Source: Clostridia bacterium
GTDB lineage: Bacteria; Bacillota; Clostridia; DUPQ01
Length of the DNA stretch: 20,244 bases
Assembly (NCBI GenBank): GCA_030592355.1
Contig: JAUVJE010000013.1
Location: 1 to 20,244 of the forward strand
Direction of reading: 5' to 3'
The position numbers were made by a program, and so were the translations under genes. A model generated the notes under the pieces. It searched no databases, was not told where the DNA came from, and saw only the letters and a program-made list of their open reading frames with translations. Positions 7,068 to 14,406 of the stretch are shown here, one piece after another. Position 1 is the first letter of the stretch, and every line of letters starts with the position of its first letter.

Positions 7068-8417
7068 CTATTTACACAACTTTTTGACTACTACTTCAGC
7101 CGCTTTAACCAATGGATATCCTGCAGGGGATGCGGTAAGCAATGGCTGAGTTCCTATCTGAGTCATCAGCAAGTCATAAACCGTCATATGATTTTGAATG
7201 GCAAATCCTATTACATTGATTAATTCTCCGGCGCTTTTGCCTCCAAGCACTTCCCCGCCGAGGATAACTCCTGATTGCTTTGAGACAATAAGCTTAACAG
7301 TTTCTTTATGTGCATCTGCAATCTTACCGGGATGTCTGTTAATTCCGGTAAATGACCCGGTTACAACTTTAAAGCCTTCTTTTATTGCAACTTTTTCAAT
7401 AAGACCCGCAACGCCAAAGGCAGAATCTCCTATACAAGTTGAATAAATTCCTACAGTTCCTCTGAAAACGCTGAATGTGTTGAGTTCATACAAGTTCATA
7501 CCAGCTGTTCTTGCTTCTGTACAAGCCGTTGACGCAAGCATAATTCTACTGAGTTTACCTGTTGCAAAATCAACTTTTTCGGCACAGTCTCCAGCCGCAA
7601 ATACGTCTGTTATATTTGTTCTTCTGTACTGGTCAGCTTTAATAAATCCAAATTCATTTAAGACCAACCCCATATCTGCAGCAAGCGCTGTATTCGGATA
7701 GTATCCAAGTGATAGAATTACTGCATCCGCTTCAAGAATACGTCCGTCCTGAAGCAATACACCGTTCACTTTCCCTTCACCCCTAATTTCTTTAACTCCG
7801 CATCCGGTAATGGTCGTTACTCCCCTTCCCGACAATAACTCCTGTGCTTCATATGCAAATTCGTCGTCAAAAGTTGCGCCGAGAATGCTCGGAAGAATTT
7901 CAACCAAAGTTACATTTTTGCCCTTTTTATTAAATTCATCAGAAACTTCCACACCAATAAAACCTGCACCTATTACGACTATTTTTTCAAATGAATCGAG
8001 TTTGGACATTATAACATCCAGATATTCCTTGTTTTTTGGAATAGTAAAAACATTTTCCAGCTCTGTGCCTTTCAGCCATTTGGGAATCGCAGGCATAGAT
8101 CCTGTGCCGACAATGAGTTTGTCATATGAAAGCTCAATTCCGCCTTTTGTTTTACATATCTTATTTTCTGCATTTACTTTAATTACTTCGTCGACGATGA
8201 TCTCGACTCCCATTTTTAACAAGCCTCCGTCCGGAAGTACATTGTTACCGCTATTTTCAATTGTTCCGAAAATATATGGTATTCCGCAGGGTATCATTAC
8301 TTTCTCTTCTTTTCTTATTACGGTAACGTTTTTTTCAGGATGGTTTGATTTCGCTGTAACGGCCGCAACTAACCCAGTTGCACTTCCGCCAATAATCAGA
8401 ACATCGGTTTTTTTCAT
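7068..8417 (-). CDS. FAD-dependent pyridine nucleotide-disulfide oxidoreductase (CoA-disulfide reductase / NADH oxidase-like)
   Basis: The 449-residue protein belongs to the single-cysteine branch of the disulfide reductase family, which includes NADH oxidase, NADH peroxidase and CoA-disulfide reductase. It has VLIIGGSATGLVAA at the N-terminus for FAD, the redox Cys44 in IPCGIPYIFG, an NAD(P)-binding VVIGAGFIGVEVS, a second FAD motif VFAAGDCAE, and the dimerisation domain ending SPAGYPLVKAAE in place of the His-Glu dyad of E3 enzymes. The chosen ATG at 8417 follows an ideal AGGAGG; an in-frame upstream ATG at 8468 lies almost on the -10 box and is unlikely. It has its own promoter and terminator. 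It may recycle NAD, reduce a CoA or persulfide disulfide, or deal with oxygen; which one cannot be told. Confidence 0.85.
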   Translation of the reverse strand: MKKTDVLIIGGSATGLVAAVTAKSNHPEKNVTVIRKEEKVMIPCGIPYIFGTIENSGNNVLPDGGLLKMGVEIIVDEVIKVNAENKICKTKGGIELSYDKLIVGTGSMPAIPKWLKGTELENVFTIPKNKEYLDVIMSKLDSFEKIVVIGAGFIGVEVSDEFNKKGKNVTLVEILPSILGATFDDEFAYEAQELLSGRGVTTITGCGVKEIRGEGKVNGVLLQDGRILEADAVILSLGYYPNTALAADMGLVLNEFGFIKADQYRRTNITDVFAAGDCAEKVDFATGKLSRIMLASTACTEARTAGMNLYELNTFSVFRGTVGIYSTCIGDSAFGVAGLIEKVAIKEGFKVVTGSFTGINRHPGKIADAHKETVKLIVSKQSGVILGGEVLGGKSAGELINVIGFAIQNHMTVYDLLMTQIGTQPLLTASPAGYPLVKAAEVVVKKLCK

Positions 8418-8475
8418 TTTTTTCTCCTCCTGTGAATAAATCAATTCAAAAATATTTATAGCTAGCACCAGTATA

Positions 8476-8504
8476 ATTAAACCCTAGTTGTGCACATATG
8501 TCAA
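8476..8504 (-). promoter_or_regulatory. Sigma-A promoter of the disulfide reductase-family gene
   Basis: Read leftward, TTGACA (8499-8504) and TTTAAT (8476-8481) are 17 bp apart, with the start codon about 58 bp downstream. The first nine bases TTGACATAT match the start of the E2-operon promoter. Confidence 0.7.
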
Positions 8505-8527
8505 TAACTCTGTGAAAAATACAACGA

Positions 8528-8554
8528 AAGACACCCGGGATTATCGGGTATCTT
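8528..8554 (-). terminator. Probable terminator after the sorE-like gene
   Basis: A stem of about 10 bp (8528-8537 with 8545-8554) around ACCCG/CGGGT has one pair that is a wobble only in leftward RNA, supporting leftward use. It is followed by a broken T-run, CGTTGTATTTTT, about 50 bp past the stop at 8608. Confidence 0.6.
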
Positions 8555-8607
8555 CACAAATATTATGGATTTTATCATCATCCCCTACGGTTAAAGGTAT
8601 TAACCGG

Positions 8608-9858
8608 TCAGATTTTTTCGGAATGTTCCAAGAGGTAGTCTTCCGCTTTCTTGCCCCACAGCCCTTTGTTTTCTTTGCAAATTGCCGCAAGTTCATGATA
8701 TCCTTCTTTTTCAAAATCCTCAATTGCAGTCAGCGGCATTTTTATTCCAGTATAGATGAGTTTTTTCCCACCGGGAATATTGGGAAGTTTTAAAGTTGTC
8801 TCCGCCGCACTGTCAAGACCTCCAATGTGAGTTACCATAGATGCAGGATTCAAAATTCCTTCCGCGCTTAAGCTAAGGGCTTCTCTCATATCCTCTGTAT
8901 TACCTCCGCTTGTTCCTACTACATGAGTTGCCGCATAGTGAACATTATAGAAATTGAAAGCAGCGCTGAACTGCTTATCCGTTGGACCTGCGAAGAAATT
9001 AAGACATCCGTCAAGTCCAAGTATGGCGTCGCCTTGTTCAATAACCGGTTTAACCGGTGCAAAAATAAACACATCATCGTATCCATCGCCGTCCACTAAA
9101 GATTTTAAATATCCAACCGGGTCATCAACACCACCGGTATTAACATAAACCAATTCCACACCATGTGATGCCGCCCATTCTGTTGAATATATTTCATTTG
9201 CTCTTTTAAGACGGGCGTCATTAATATCTGTCACAACCAGTTTTTTAGGTTTAACGGGTTGGTTTACAGCATAGTCAATCGCCCCTAACCCCATAGGTCC
9301 TACACCTGCGAGAATAGCCATGTTTCCACCTTCTTTTATTTCCATATGGTGAACATAGCTGCCCAGTTTTGTATGGTACATGGCATGGAAGGCACCGATT
9401 ATGCACGACACCGGCTCAGCGAGCGATCCCTGAAAAAACGAATCACCATTATATATAAGGAGGCAGTCCATCTCCATAACTTCTTTAGGGATTATAATAT
9501 GCTGTGCATTTCCACCTACATATTTAAAAGAATAACCGGGAGCGGCATAAGGAAGATCGGGATGATTCAAATTTGCCTGAAGACTGAATCTCTGACCTTC
9601 GAAAAATTTATCTTTATACTTTTTACCAATCTGAACTAATTCGCCGCACATTTCGTGACCGATGATGATGGGATTATCCGCTACATCATTTGGCACTCTC
9701 TTGTGGTCAGGCCCCTGATAGGCTGCTTTATATGAAGACATGCATATGCTGTCTGTAACAACTTTTGCAAGTATTTCATCGTCTCTTATTTCCGGAAGCT
9801 CAAACTCCTCGAGCCTGAGGTCGTTTTTACCATATAATCTTACTGCTTTTGTTTTCAT
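8608..9858 (-). CDS. sorE: L-sorbose-1-phosphate reductase (SorE-type zinc alcohol dehydrogenase)
   Basis: The 416-residue medium-chain dehydrogenase probably reduces L-sorbose 1-phosphate to D-glucitol 6-phosphate with NAD(P)H. Zinc-site residues fit Cys39 (ICMSS), His68-Glu69 (GHEMCG) and Glu148 (AEPVSC); the cofactor loop is AGVGPMGLGA (about 184-193). From memory of Klebsiella SorE, the N-terminal pattern LYGKxDLRLExFxLPEixDDEILAxVVTDS and NPIIIGHExCG are shared, and length is right. The structural-zinc cysteine cluster of other alcohol dehydrogenases is absent, as in SorE. ATG 9858 follows AGGAGG; seven codons upstream an in-frame ATG lacks such a site. It forms a single-gene unit. Together with the SrlD-like enzyme it would give a redox-neutral route to fructose 6-phosphate, but no sorbose phosphotransferase genes are in view. 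Confidence 0.82.
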   Translation of the reverse strand: MKTKAVRLYGKNDLRLEEFELPEIRDDEILAKVVTDSICMSSYKAAYQGPDHKRVPNDVADNPIIIGHEMCGELVQIGKKYKDKFFEGQRFSLQANLNHPDLPYAAPGYSFKYVGGNAQHIIIPKEVMEMDCLLIYNGDSFFQGSLAEPVSCIIGAFHAMYHTKLGSYVHHMEIKEGGNMAILAGVGPMGLGAIDYAVNQPVKPKKLVVTDINDARLKRANEIYSTEWAASHGVELVYVNTGGVDDPVGYLKSLVDGDGYDDVFIFAPVKPVIEQGDAILGLDGCLNFFAGPTDKQFSAAFNFYNVHYAATHVVGTSGGNTEDMREALSLSAEGILNPASMVTHIGGLDSAAETTLKLPNIPGGKKLIYTGIKMPLTAIEDFEKEGYHELAAICKENKGLWGKKAEDYLLEHSEKI

Positions 9859-9883
9859 TAAAATCCTCCTTAAATACACAATT

Positions 9884-9911
9884 ATTATATATACTGCCCC
9901 AATATAGTCAA
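9884..9911 (-). promoter_or_regulatory. Sigma-A promoter of the sorE-like gene
   Basis: Read leftward, TTGACT (9906-9911) and TATAAT (9884-9889) are 16 bp apart and the start codon lies 25 bp below the -10. The 41-bp tandem repeats begin 11 bp upstream of the -35. Confidence 0.75.
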
Positions 9912-9922
9912 CTTAAATATTA

Positions 9923-10035
9923 TCTTCTTAAAACTGCCTCGGGAAATTATAGAATCAAATATTTCTTCTTAAAATTGCCTCGGGAAATTATAGAATCAAA
10001 TATATCTTCTTAAAATTGCCTCGGGCAATTATAAG
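9923..10035. repeat. Three 41-bp tandem repeats upstream of sorE
   Basis: Unit 1 is 9923-9963, unit 2 is 9964-10004 (39 of 41 identical to unit 1) and unit 3 is 10005-10035, truncated at 31 bp. Each unit has a short dyad centred on TCG: in unit 3 AATTGCC-TCG-GGCAATT is perfect, in units 1-2 slightly degenerate. A further half-site in opposite orientation (CCTCAGGCAATAA) follows at 10037-10050. Leftward, each dyad is followed by TTTTAAG. Two readings fit: a triplicated weak terminator after the glycosidase gene, or phased regulator sites upstream of the sorE promoter (41 bp is close to four helical turns). Confidence 0.75.
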
Positions 10036-10051
10036 TTCCTCAGGCAATAAC

Positions 10052-11251
10052 TCATTTATCCATAAAAATCATGAATCCTCCTGCCAACGGGCGCCCGTCC
10101 GGACCGGATGAAGGGCTGTTTACCGTATTGTCTTCATAAATCATCTGGGAACTTCCTCCTCCGTCAAGCATTACGGCGTCCGTAAATCCCAGCTCTATAA
10201 GCACATCAGCTGTCTCACGGCCTGTTGTTCCGCTGCTATAATCATCCTGCCGTCCGTCAATTACAACAAACCCCAATTTTCCGTCCTCAAATATCCCAAC
10301 GCAAGTACGTGGATCGTAATGGTTCAGGTTTCCTACCCACGGCATGGTGTCTCCCGCCATTGATATTCCGTCTTTAACAAGCATTGACGCACATTCATAT
10401 GCCATGGCTCCAGGGCTGAATGAAGGTATAATATCAATGACCGCCTCAAAACCTGCAGGATCTTCACTAAAGGTGTGGTCCGAAGGCAATGCGATTACAT
10501 ATCCGTTTTTAGGTATTTTTACCGCTTTTTCCGCTATTCTGTATTCTAAAACAATACCGTTTTCTATAATCAGCACTTTTCGCAGATATCCTAATCTATC
10601 AGTTGAGCCATATATGCTTGAAAAAACGGCAGAAGAACCTCCCGGCGGTTGATTAAACATATCCAGCGTTATTTCCTGCGTTCCTACTTTTAAGACAATC
10701 GTTGATTCAATAATTTCAAAGCGTGCTTTTCCGTTTTCTATTACAAGGCTTTGAAATTTTCCTGTTCCGGGGCTGATTGCTTCACCATCTATGACCACCA
10801 AACCGGACGGGCGTCCGTACTCAAAAAAGAATCCACTGTTAACCGCGGCGACCGCACCGGTTTTTTCTGCCATGTCCCGAAGGTTCTCAAATCCAAATAT
10901 TCTATTAAATGACAAATACGGTTCCACTGATATACCAGGCTCTGTAATATCAACCGTTAATATGAAAACACGATTCGGCCTTCCATTGAATTCAAAGACT
11001 TTTTCTTCGAATTGGACCGCAGATTCCTCTTCCTTTTTATTGTCAGATGGTTGTGCCGAACTCATATTCGGGGATGGTATAGGGGTTTCATTATTCTGCT
11101 GCGACATCCCCGGAGTCAGTTGCGGTGCGGTTGTTTTTTTTGTTTTATCCGAACACGCATATAAAAAAGCGGATACCCCAAGGGATACCGCCGCAATTAC
11201 CGCAATCATTCTTGCTTTATTCGAAAAACTATTTTCTTTTTTTCTGCTCAA
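10052..11251 (-). CDS. Phosphodiester glycosidase (NAGPA-domain) family lipoprotein
   Basis: The 399-residue protein begins with a basic segment, a hydrophobic stretch and a lipobox LYAC (Cys33), so it is probably an exported, lipid-anchored protein. A Thr/Ser/Pro/Gln-rich linker (about 36-75) leads into a NAGPA-type domain (about 85-398). Family signatures are FVVIDGRQDDYSSGTTGRE and VMLDGGGSSQMIY near the C-terminus. Relatives cleave GlcNAc-1-phosphodiester or similar sugar-phosphodiester bonds, and bacterial ones are thought to act on envelope glycans. The longest frame starts at a TTG (11251) inside the last codons of the mreB-like gene (23-nt overlap). The next start, ATG 11209, would remove the basic signal-peptide head, so TTG is preferred though no strong Shine-Dalgarno precedes it. 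Function in wall-polymer trimming is inferred from family and neighbour. Confidence 0.8.
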   Translation of the reverse strand: MSRKKENSFSNKARMIAVIAAVSLGVSAFLYACSDKTKKTTAPQLTPGMSQQNNETPIPSPNMSSAQPSDNKKEEESAVQFEEKVFEFNGRPNRVFILTVDITEPGISVEPYLSFNRIFGFENLRDMAEKTGAVAAVNSGFFFEYGRPSGLVVIDGEAISPGTGKFQSLVIENGKARFEIIESTIVLKVGTQEITLDMFNQPPGGSSAVFSSIYGSTDRLGYLRKVLIIENGIVLEYRIAEKAVKIPKNGYVIALPSDHTFSEDPAGFEAVIDIIPSFSPGAMAYECASMLVKDGISMAGDTMPWVGNLNHYDPRTCVGIFEDGKLGFVVIDGRQDDYSSGTTGRETADVLIELGFTDAVMLDGGGSSQMIYEDNTVNSPSSGPDGRPLAGGFMIFMDK

Positions 11252-12257
11252 GTTTTACTATTTTAGCCTTGATAATTTTATCAATATCATTGATGGCTTC
11301 ACCCGTTCCCAAGGCAACACATGAAATCGCATCATCAGCAACCATAACATCAAGCCCTGTTTTCTCTGCAAGGAGACGGTCAAGTCCATTGATGAGGCTT
11401 CCGCCGCCGGTCAGTATAATCCCTCTGTCGCTTATATCAGCTGCAAGTTCGGGAGGCGTTCTTTCCAAAACATACCTAACTGCATCAGCTATATTTGCAA
11501 TAGGTTCATCGAACGCTTCCATCAGATCATTTGCAGATATTTCAATAGTCCTCGGAAGGCCAAGCACCAGATTTCTACCTCGCACATTCATTTTTATATC
11601 TTCATCATATGGATAAACCGTACCTATACGCATCTTCACTTCCTCAGCCATGCGTTCGCCGATAAGCATACTGTGCTTTTTTCGCATGTAACGGATTATA
11701 GCTTCATCAAACTTATCGCCGGCCACTTTTATAGAACGGCTGTTGACGATTCCGCCAAGAGACATAACCGCGATATCAGTTGTACCACCACCTATGTCAA
11801 CAACCATGCTGCCGTATGGCTTGGATATATCCAAACCTGCGCCAATTGCAGCCGCTATGGGTTCATCAATTATGTAAACTTCCTTAGCGCCAATATTGTC
11901 AGCAGCATCCTTTACAGCCATTCTTTCAACTTCCGTAATACCGCTTGGCACACAAACCATAATGCGGGGTTTGAAAAATATCATTCTGCGCCCGCACACT
12001 TTTGTTATGAAATACCTAAGCATTTTCTCAGTAGTTTCATAATCTGAAATAACCCCATCTTTGAGCGGCCTGACAGCGATTATGTTGCTAGGTGTCCGAC
12101 CCATCATCCTGCGGGCTTCTTCGCCAACCGCCAAGACGTTTCCTTCCTCATCCATGGCTACCACGGATGGTTCACGCAACACAATTCCTTTGCCTCTAAC
12201 ATACATCAGGACGGAAGCTGTCCCTAAATCTATACCAATATCAAGACCGAAAGCCAT
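11229..12257 (-). CDS. mreB: MreB/Mbl-family rod-shape-determining actin homologue
   Basis: The 342-residue protein is a full-length bacterial actin that forms membrane-associated filaments guiding lateral wall synthesis. ATP-site motifs are visible: phosphate-1 IDLGTASVLMYV near the N-terminus, phosphate-2 MVVDIGGGTTDIAVMS, and the adenosine loop GIILTGGGSLINGLD. The hinge DEPIAAAIGAGLDI is typical. A short hydrophobic N-terminus (MAFG) is present, and a lysine-rich tail (EQKKRK) ends the protein. No mreC, mreD or minCD genes flank it, so this is a stand-alone paralogue, nearer in context to Mbl or MreBH than to the main mreB locus. It is preceded by TTTGGAG and its own promoter and overlaps the glycosidase gene by 23 nt. 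Confidence 0.93.
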   Translation of the reverse strand: MAFGLDIGIDLGTASVLMYVRGKGIVLREPSVVAMDEEGNVLAVGEEARRMMGRTPSNIIAVRPLKDGVISDYETTEKMLRYFITKVCGRRMIFFKPRIMVCVPSGITEVERMAVKDAADNIGAKEVYIIDEPIAAAIGAGLDISKPYGSMVVDIGGGTTDIAVMSLGGIVNSRSIKVAGDKFDEAIIRYMRKKHSMLIGERMAEEVKMRIGTVYPYDEDIKMNVRGRNLVLGLPRTIEISANDLMEAFDEPIANIADAVRYVLERTPPELAADISDRGIILTGGGSLINGLDRLLAEKTGLDVMVADDAISCVALGTGEAINDIDKIIKAKIVKLEQKKRK

Positions 12258-12280
12258 AATTTCTCCAAACCTTTTTTTTT

Positions 12281-12309
12281 ATTATCTCACAGCCTTAATA
12301 TGCTTTCAA
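12281..12309 (-). promoter_or_regulatory. Sigma-A promoter of the mreB-glycosidase pair
   Basis: Read leftward, TTGAAA (12304-12309) and GATAAT (12281-12286) are 17 bp apart, with the start codon 23 bp downstream of the -10. An A-run follows the -10 directly. Confidence 0.7.
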
Positions 12310-12463
12310 GATAAATACACGATGCTATTCTAATTTATTTTCTTTTTATCTGAAAAACTATACTACAATTTTAAAACAACCCGCTAATGTATTTATTAAT
12401 TGTAGTTACGCACTTTTATATGAAATTTATATACTGATGTGTACGGTTTTGACAATCCCTCAA

Positions 12464-12492
12464 TTGCACCTCTACCACCGCTGTGATAATAT
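12464..12492 (+). promoter_or_regulatory. Sigma-A promoter of the DUF4234 gene
   Basis: TTGCAC (12464-12469) and TAATAT (12487-12492) are 17 bp apart, 33 bp upstream of the ATG at 12526. The AT-rich stretch between this and the mreB promoter shows no gene. Confidence 0.65.
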
Positions 12493-12525
12493 GTAGCAGG
12501 AAATAAAAGAAACAGGAGTTTTACC

Positions 12526-12885
12526 ATGATTCAAAAAAGAGGCATTCCCGAAGTAATAATTTTATCCCTTGTCACGTGCGGAATTTACCTGCTGTACTGG
12601 ATTTACGCTTTTTCTACCGATATAAAAACATACTTGGATGACGAAACCATCAACCCAGGACTTGAACTGCTGCTGACTGTTGTAACCTGCGGATTATACG
12701 GCATCTACTGGTTTTATAAGTTCGGAAAATTAATGTGCACCTGTCAGGAAAAGGCCGGTCTCACCGTTGAAGATAATTCCATTATCTATATTATACTAGC
12801 AGCATTTGGTTTATTTATAGTTAATGTAGGACTCATGCAAAATGCAATGAACCTCATAGTTGATGCATCTACCCCAAGCATTTAA
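12526..12885 (+). CDS. Small membrane protein, DUF4234 family
   Basis: The 119-residue protein has three predicted membrane segments at about residues 7-28, 46-66 and 85-105. The first two are versions of the same motif: LVTCGIYLLYWIY (15-27) and VVTCGLYGIYWFY (52-64), which indicates an internal duplication. Between and after them lie short charged loops with Cys71 and Cys73. The composition and the TCGIYxxYW motif fit the DUF4234 family, whose function is unknown. ATG 12526 follows ACAGGAG. The gene stands alone with its own promoter and converges on apt across a shared terminator, so its neighbours give no clue to function. Confidence 0.85.
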   Translation: MIQKRGIPEVIILSLVTCGIYLLYWIYAFSTDIKTYLDDETINPGLELLLTVVTCGLYGIYWFYKFGKLMCTCQEKAGLTVEDNSIIYIILAAFGLFIVNVGLMQNAMNLIVDASTPSI

Positions 12886-12913
12886 CCGATGAGCATATAA
12901 ATTTAAAGTATAA

Positions 12914-12941
12914 AAAAGGACTGTCAGCTGACAGTCCTTTT
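12914..12941. terminator. Bidirectional terminator between DUF4234 gene and apt
   Basis: A perfect 28-bp palindrome (arms 12914-12927 and 12928-12941, AAAAGGACTGTCAG/CTGACAGTCCTTTT) has A- and T-ends, so it can stop transcription in both directions between the convergent stop codons at 12885 and 12955. Confidence 0.9.
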
Positions 12942-12954
12942 ATTTTACCTCTAT

Positions 12955-13470
12955 TCAAAATTGAACTATTGATTTAACATTATAGCCTTTTAACTTATCC
13001 CGCCCTTTTAAAAACTCAAGTTCTATCAAAACCTGTATGCCTACGACTTCCCCTCCCATTTTTTCTATCAATCGGATAATTGATTCCGCTGTCCCGCTGG
13101 TGGCAAGCAAATCGTCCACAATCAGAATTTTCTGCCCCGGTTTAACTGCATCTTCATGGATTTCCAGAGTACTGGTGCCGTATTCCAATTCGTATTCAAA
13201 ACTTATGGTTTTATACGGCAGCTTACCAGGTTTTCTCACAGGGATGAAGCCCTTCCCCGTCATATATGCAAGCGGTACACCAAAAATGAATCCTCTTGCT
13301 TCAGGCGCAACTATAATATCGTAATCACCGAATTCTTCCATACTTTCCTTCATACAGTCAAGACTGTATTTCAGGGCTTCGGGATTCTGTAGAACAGTGG
13401 TTATATCTATGAAATCGATTCCTTCTTTTGGAAAATTCATTACATGTCTTAATTTAGATTTTAAGTCCAT
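12955..13470 (-). CDS. apt: Adenine phosphoribosyltransferase
   Basis: The 171-residue enzyme converts adenine and PRPP to AMP in purine salvage. It shows the PRPP-binding loop ILIVDDLLATSGTA (115-128), the N-terminal FPKEGIDFIDITTVL, APEARGFIFG (55-64) and the flexible-loop region VRKPGKLPYKTISFEYELEYG (78-98), all typical. The length matches the family. ATG 13470 is chosen because AAGGAG precedes it and the protein begins at the usual place; an in-frame ATG at 13503 adds 11 residues but overlaps the putative promoter. It is divergent from deoD, so two purine-salvage genes share one regulatory region. Confidence 0.95.
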   Translation of the reverse strand: MDLKSKLRHVMNFPKEGIDFIDITTVLQNPEALKYSLDCMKESMEEFGDYDIIVAPEARGFIFGVPLAYMTGKGFIPVRKPGKLPYKTISFEYELEYGTSTLEIHEDAVKPGQKILIVDDLLATSGTAESIIRLIEKMGGEVVGIQVLIELEFLKGRDKLKGYNVKSIVQF

Positions 13471-13506
13471 TTTCACAGCTCCTTTTTGCATTGCTCGGCA
13501 CACTGT

Positions 13507-13535
13507 ATTCTACCATATGAACGCTAATTATTAAA
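13507..13535 (-). promoter_or_regulatory. Possible apt promoter
   Basis: Read leftward, TAGAAT (13507-13512) has a weak -35 TTTAAT (13530-13535) at 17 bp. The -10 lies 37 bp upstream of the apt start at 13470. Confidence 0.45.
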
Positions 13536-13556
13536 GTTCCGCGTAAAGAATAAGTC

Positions 13557-13584
13557 ATGATAAATTCTATGATATAATTATCAT
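13557..13584 (+). promoter_or_regulatory. deoD -10 box within a dyad
   Basis: TATAAT (13573-13578) lies 43 bp upstream of the deoD start but has no clear -35. It is flanked by ATGATAA (13557-13563) and TTATCAT (13578-13584), an inverted repeat that could be a regulator site overlapping the promoter. Confidence 0.4.
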
Positions 13585-13621
13585 ACACCAACTCAGACTA
13601 CATATTTACAGGAGAAAACCA

Positions 13622-14329
13622 ATGGAAAAAACACCTCATATTGAAGTTAACAGAGAAGGTTTAATAGCAGAAACAATTTTACTCCCGGGCGACCCTCTCA
13701 GGGCTAAGTTTATTGCTGAAACTTTTTTGGAAAATCCCGTGCGGTTCAATGCCGTTAGAAATGCCTTCGGATACACCGGAATTTACAAAAGTAAAAAGGT
13801 CTCGGTAATGGGAACCGGAATGGGAATTCCCTCTATCGGCATCTACTCTTATGAACTTATACATACTTACGGTGTTAAAAATCTTATACGAATCGGCTCC
13901 TGCGGCTCATTTCAGGCAGATATCAATTTATACGACATAATCATCGGAATGAGCGCTTCCACCAATTCCAACTTTGCTTCACAGTACGGTCTACCGGGTA
14001 CATTCGCACCTACCGCATCATGGAAATTGCTAAAAAAAGCTGTTGATATAGCTTCCGAAAAGGGTTATCCGGTTAATATAGGAAACATTTTATCTTCAGA
14101 TATTTTCTATGATGATAATCCCGACGTGTGGAAAAAATGGGCTAAGATGGGTGTCCTGGGAGTTGAAATGGAAGCCGCAGCCCTTTACATGAACGCTGCC
14201 CGGGCCGGTGTGAACGCTTTATGCATACTTACTGTTTCAGATTCACTTGTTACCCATGAAGTTACAACTTCCGAGGAGCGTCAGACAGCATTCACAAAAA
14301 TGATGGAAATAGCACTTGAAATAGCTTAA
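13622..14329 (+). CDS. deoD: Purine-nucleoside phosphorylase, DeoD type
   Basis: The 235-residue enzyme belongs to the hexameric high-molecular-type (NP-I, trimeric dimers) phosphorylases that release purine bases from nucleosides using phosphate. Signatures are THPIEVN-like PHIEVN (5-10), the phosphate loop GDPLRAKFIAE (23-33), VMGTGMGIPSIGIYSYEL, RIGSCGSF, VEMEAAALY and the catalytic Asp in TVSDSLVTHE. Length equals the family norm. ATG 13622 follows ACAGGAG. Divergent apt would recycle adenine released from adenosine, so the two form a functional pair. A strong terminator follows. Confidence 0.96.
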   Translation: MEKTPHIEVNREGLIAETILLPGDPLRAKFIAETFLENPVRFNAVRNAFGYTGIYKSKKVSVMGTGMGIPSIGIYSYELIHTYGVKNLIRIGSCGSFQADINLYDIIIGMSASTNSNFASQYGLPGTFAPTASWKLLKKAVDIASEKGYPVNIGNILSSDIFYDDNPDVWKKWAKMGVLGVEMEAAALYMNAARAGVNALCILTVSDSLVTHEVTTSEERQTAFTKMMEIALEIA

Positions 14330-14353
14330 TGTAAATATTATTTTACGAAGCAG

Positions 14354-14379
14354 AAAACCCGAATTAGTATTCGGGTTTT
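14354..14379. terminator. Bidirectional terminator between deoD and the MFS gene
   Basis: An 11-bp stem AAAACCCGAAT/ATTCGGGTTTT (14354-14364 with 14369-14379) with loop TAGT has a T-run after it and an A-run on the other side. It lies between the convergent stops at 14329 and 14407. Confidence 0.9.
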
Positions 14380-14406
14380 TGTTTATAATCAAATATTAGT
14401 GTTTTT

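Noticed and set aside
7810..8439. A 209-codon open frame on the + strand.
   Set aside because: It lies wholly antisense to the disulfide reductase-family gene, which has clear FAD and NAD motifs, and its translation has no recognisable domain.
9923..10035. Regular repeats that might be a CRISPR array.
   Set aside because: The units are contiguous 41-bp tandem copies with no unique spacers, and no cas gene is present.
10791..11616. Long + strand open frames across the glycosidase and mreB-like genes.
   Set aside because: They are reverse-strand shadows of two well-supported genes and show no family motifs or proper start sites.
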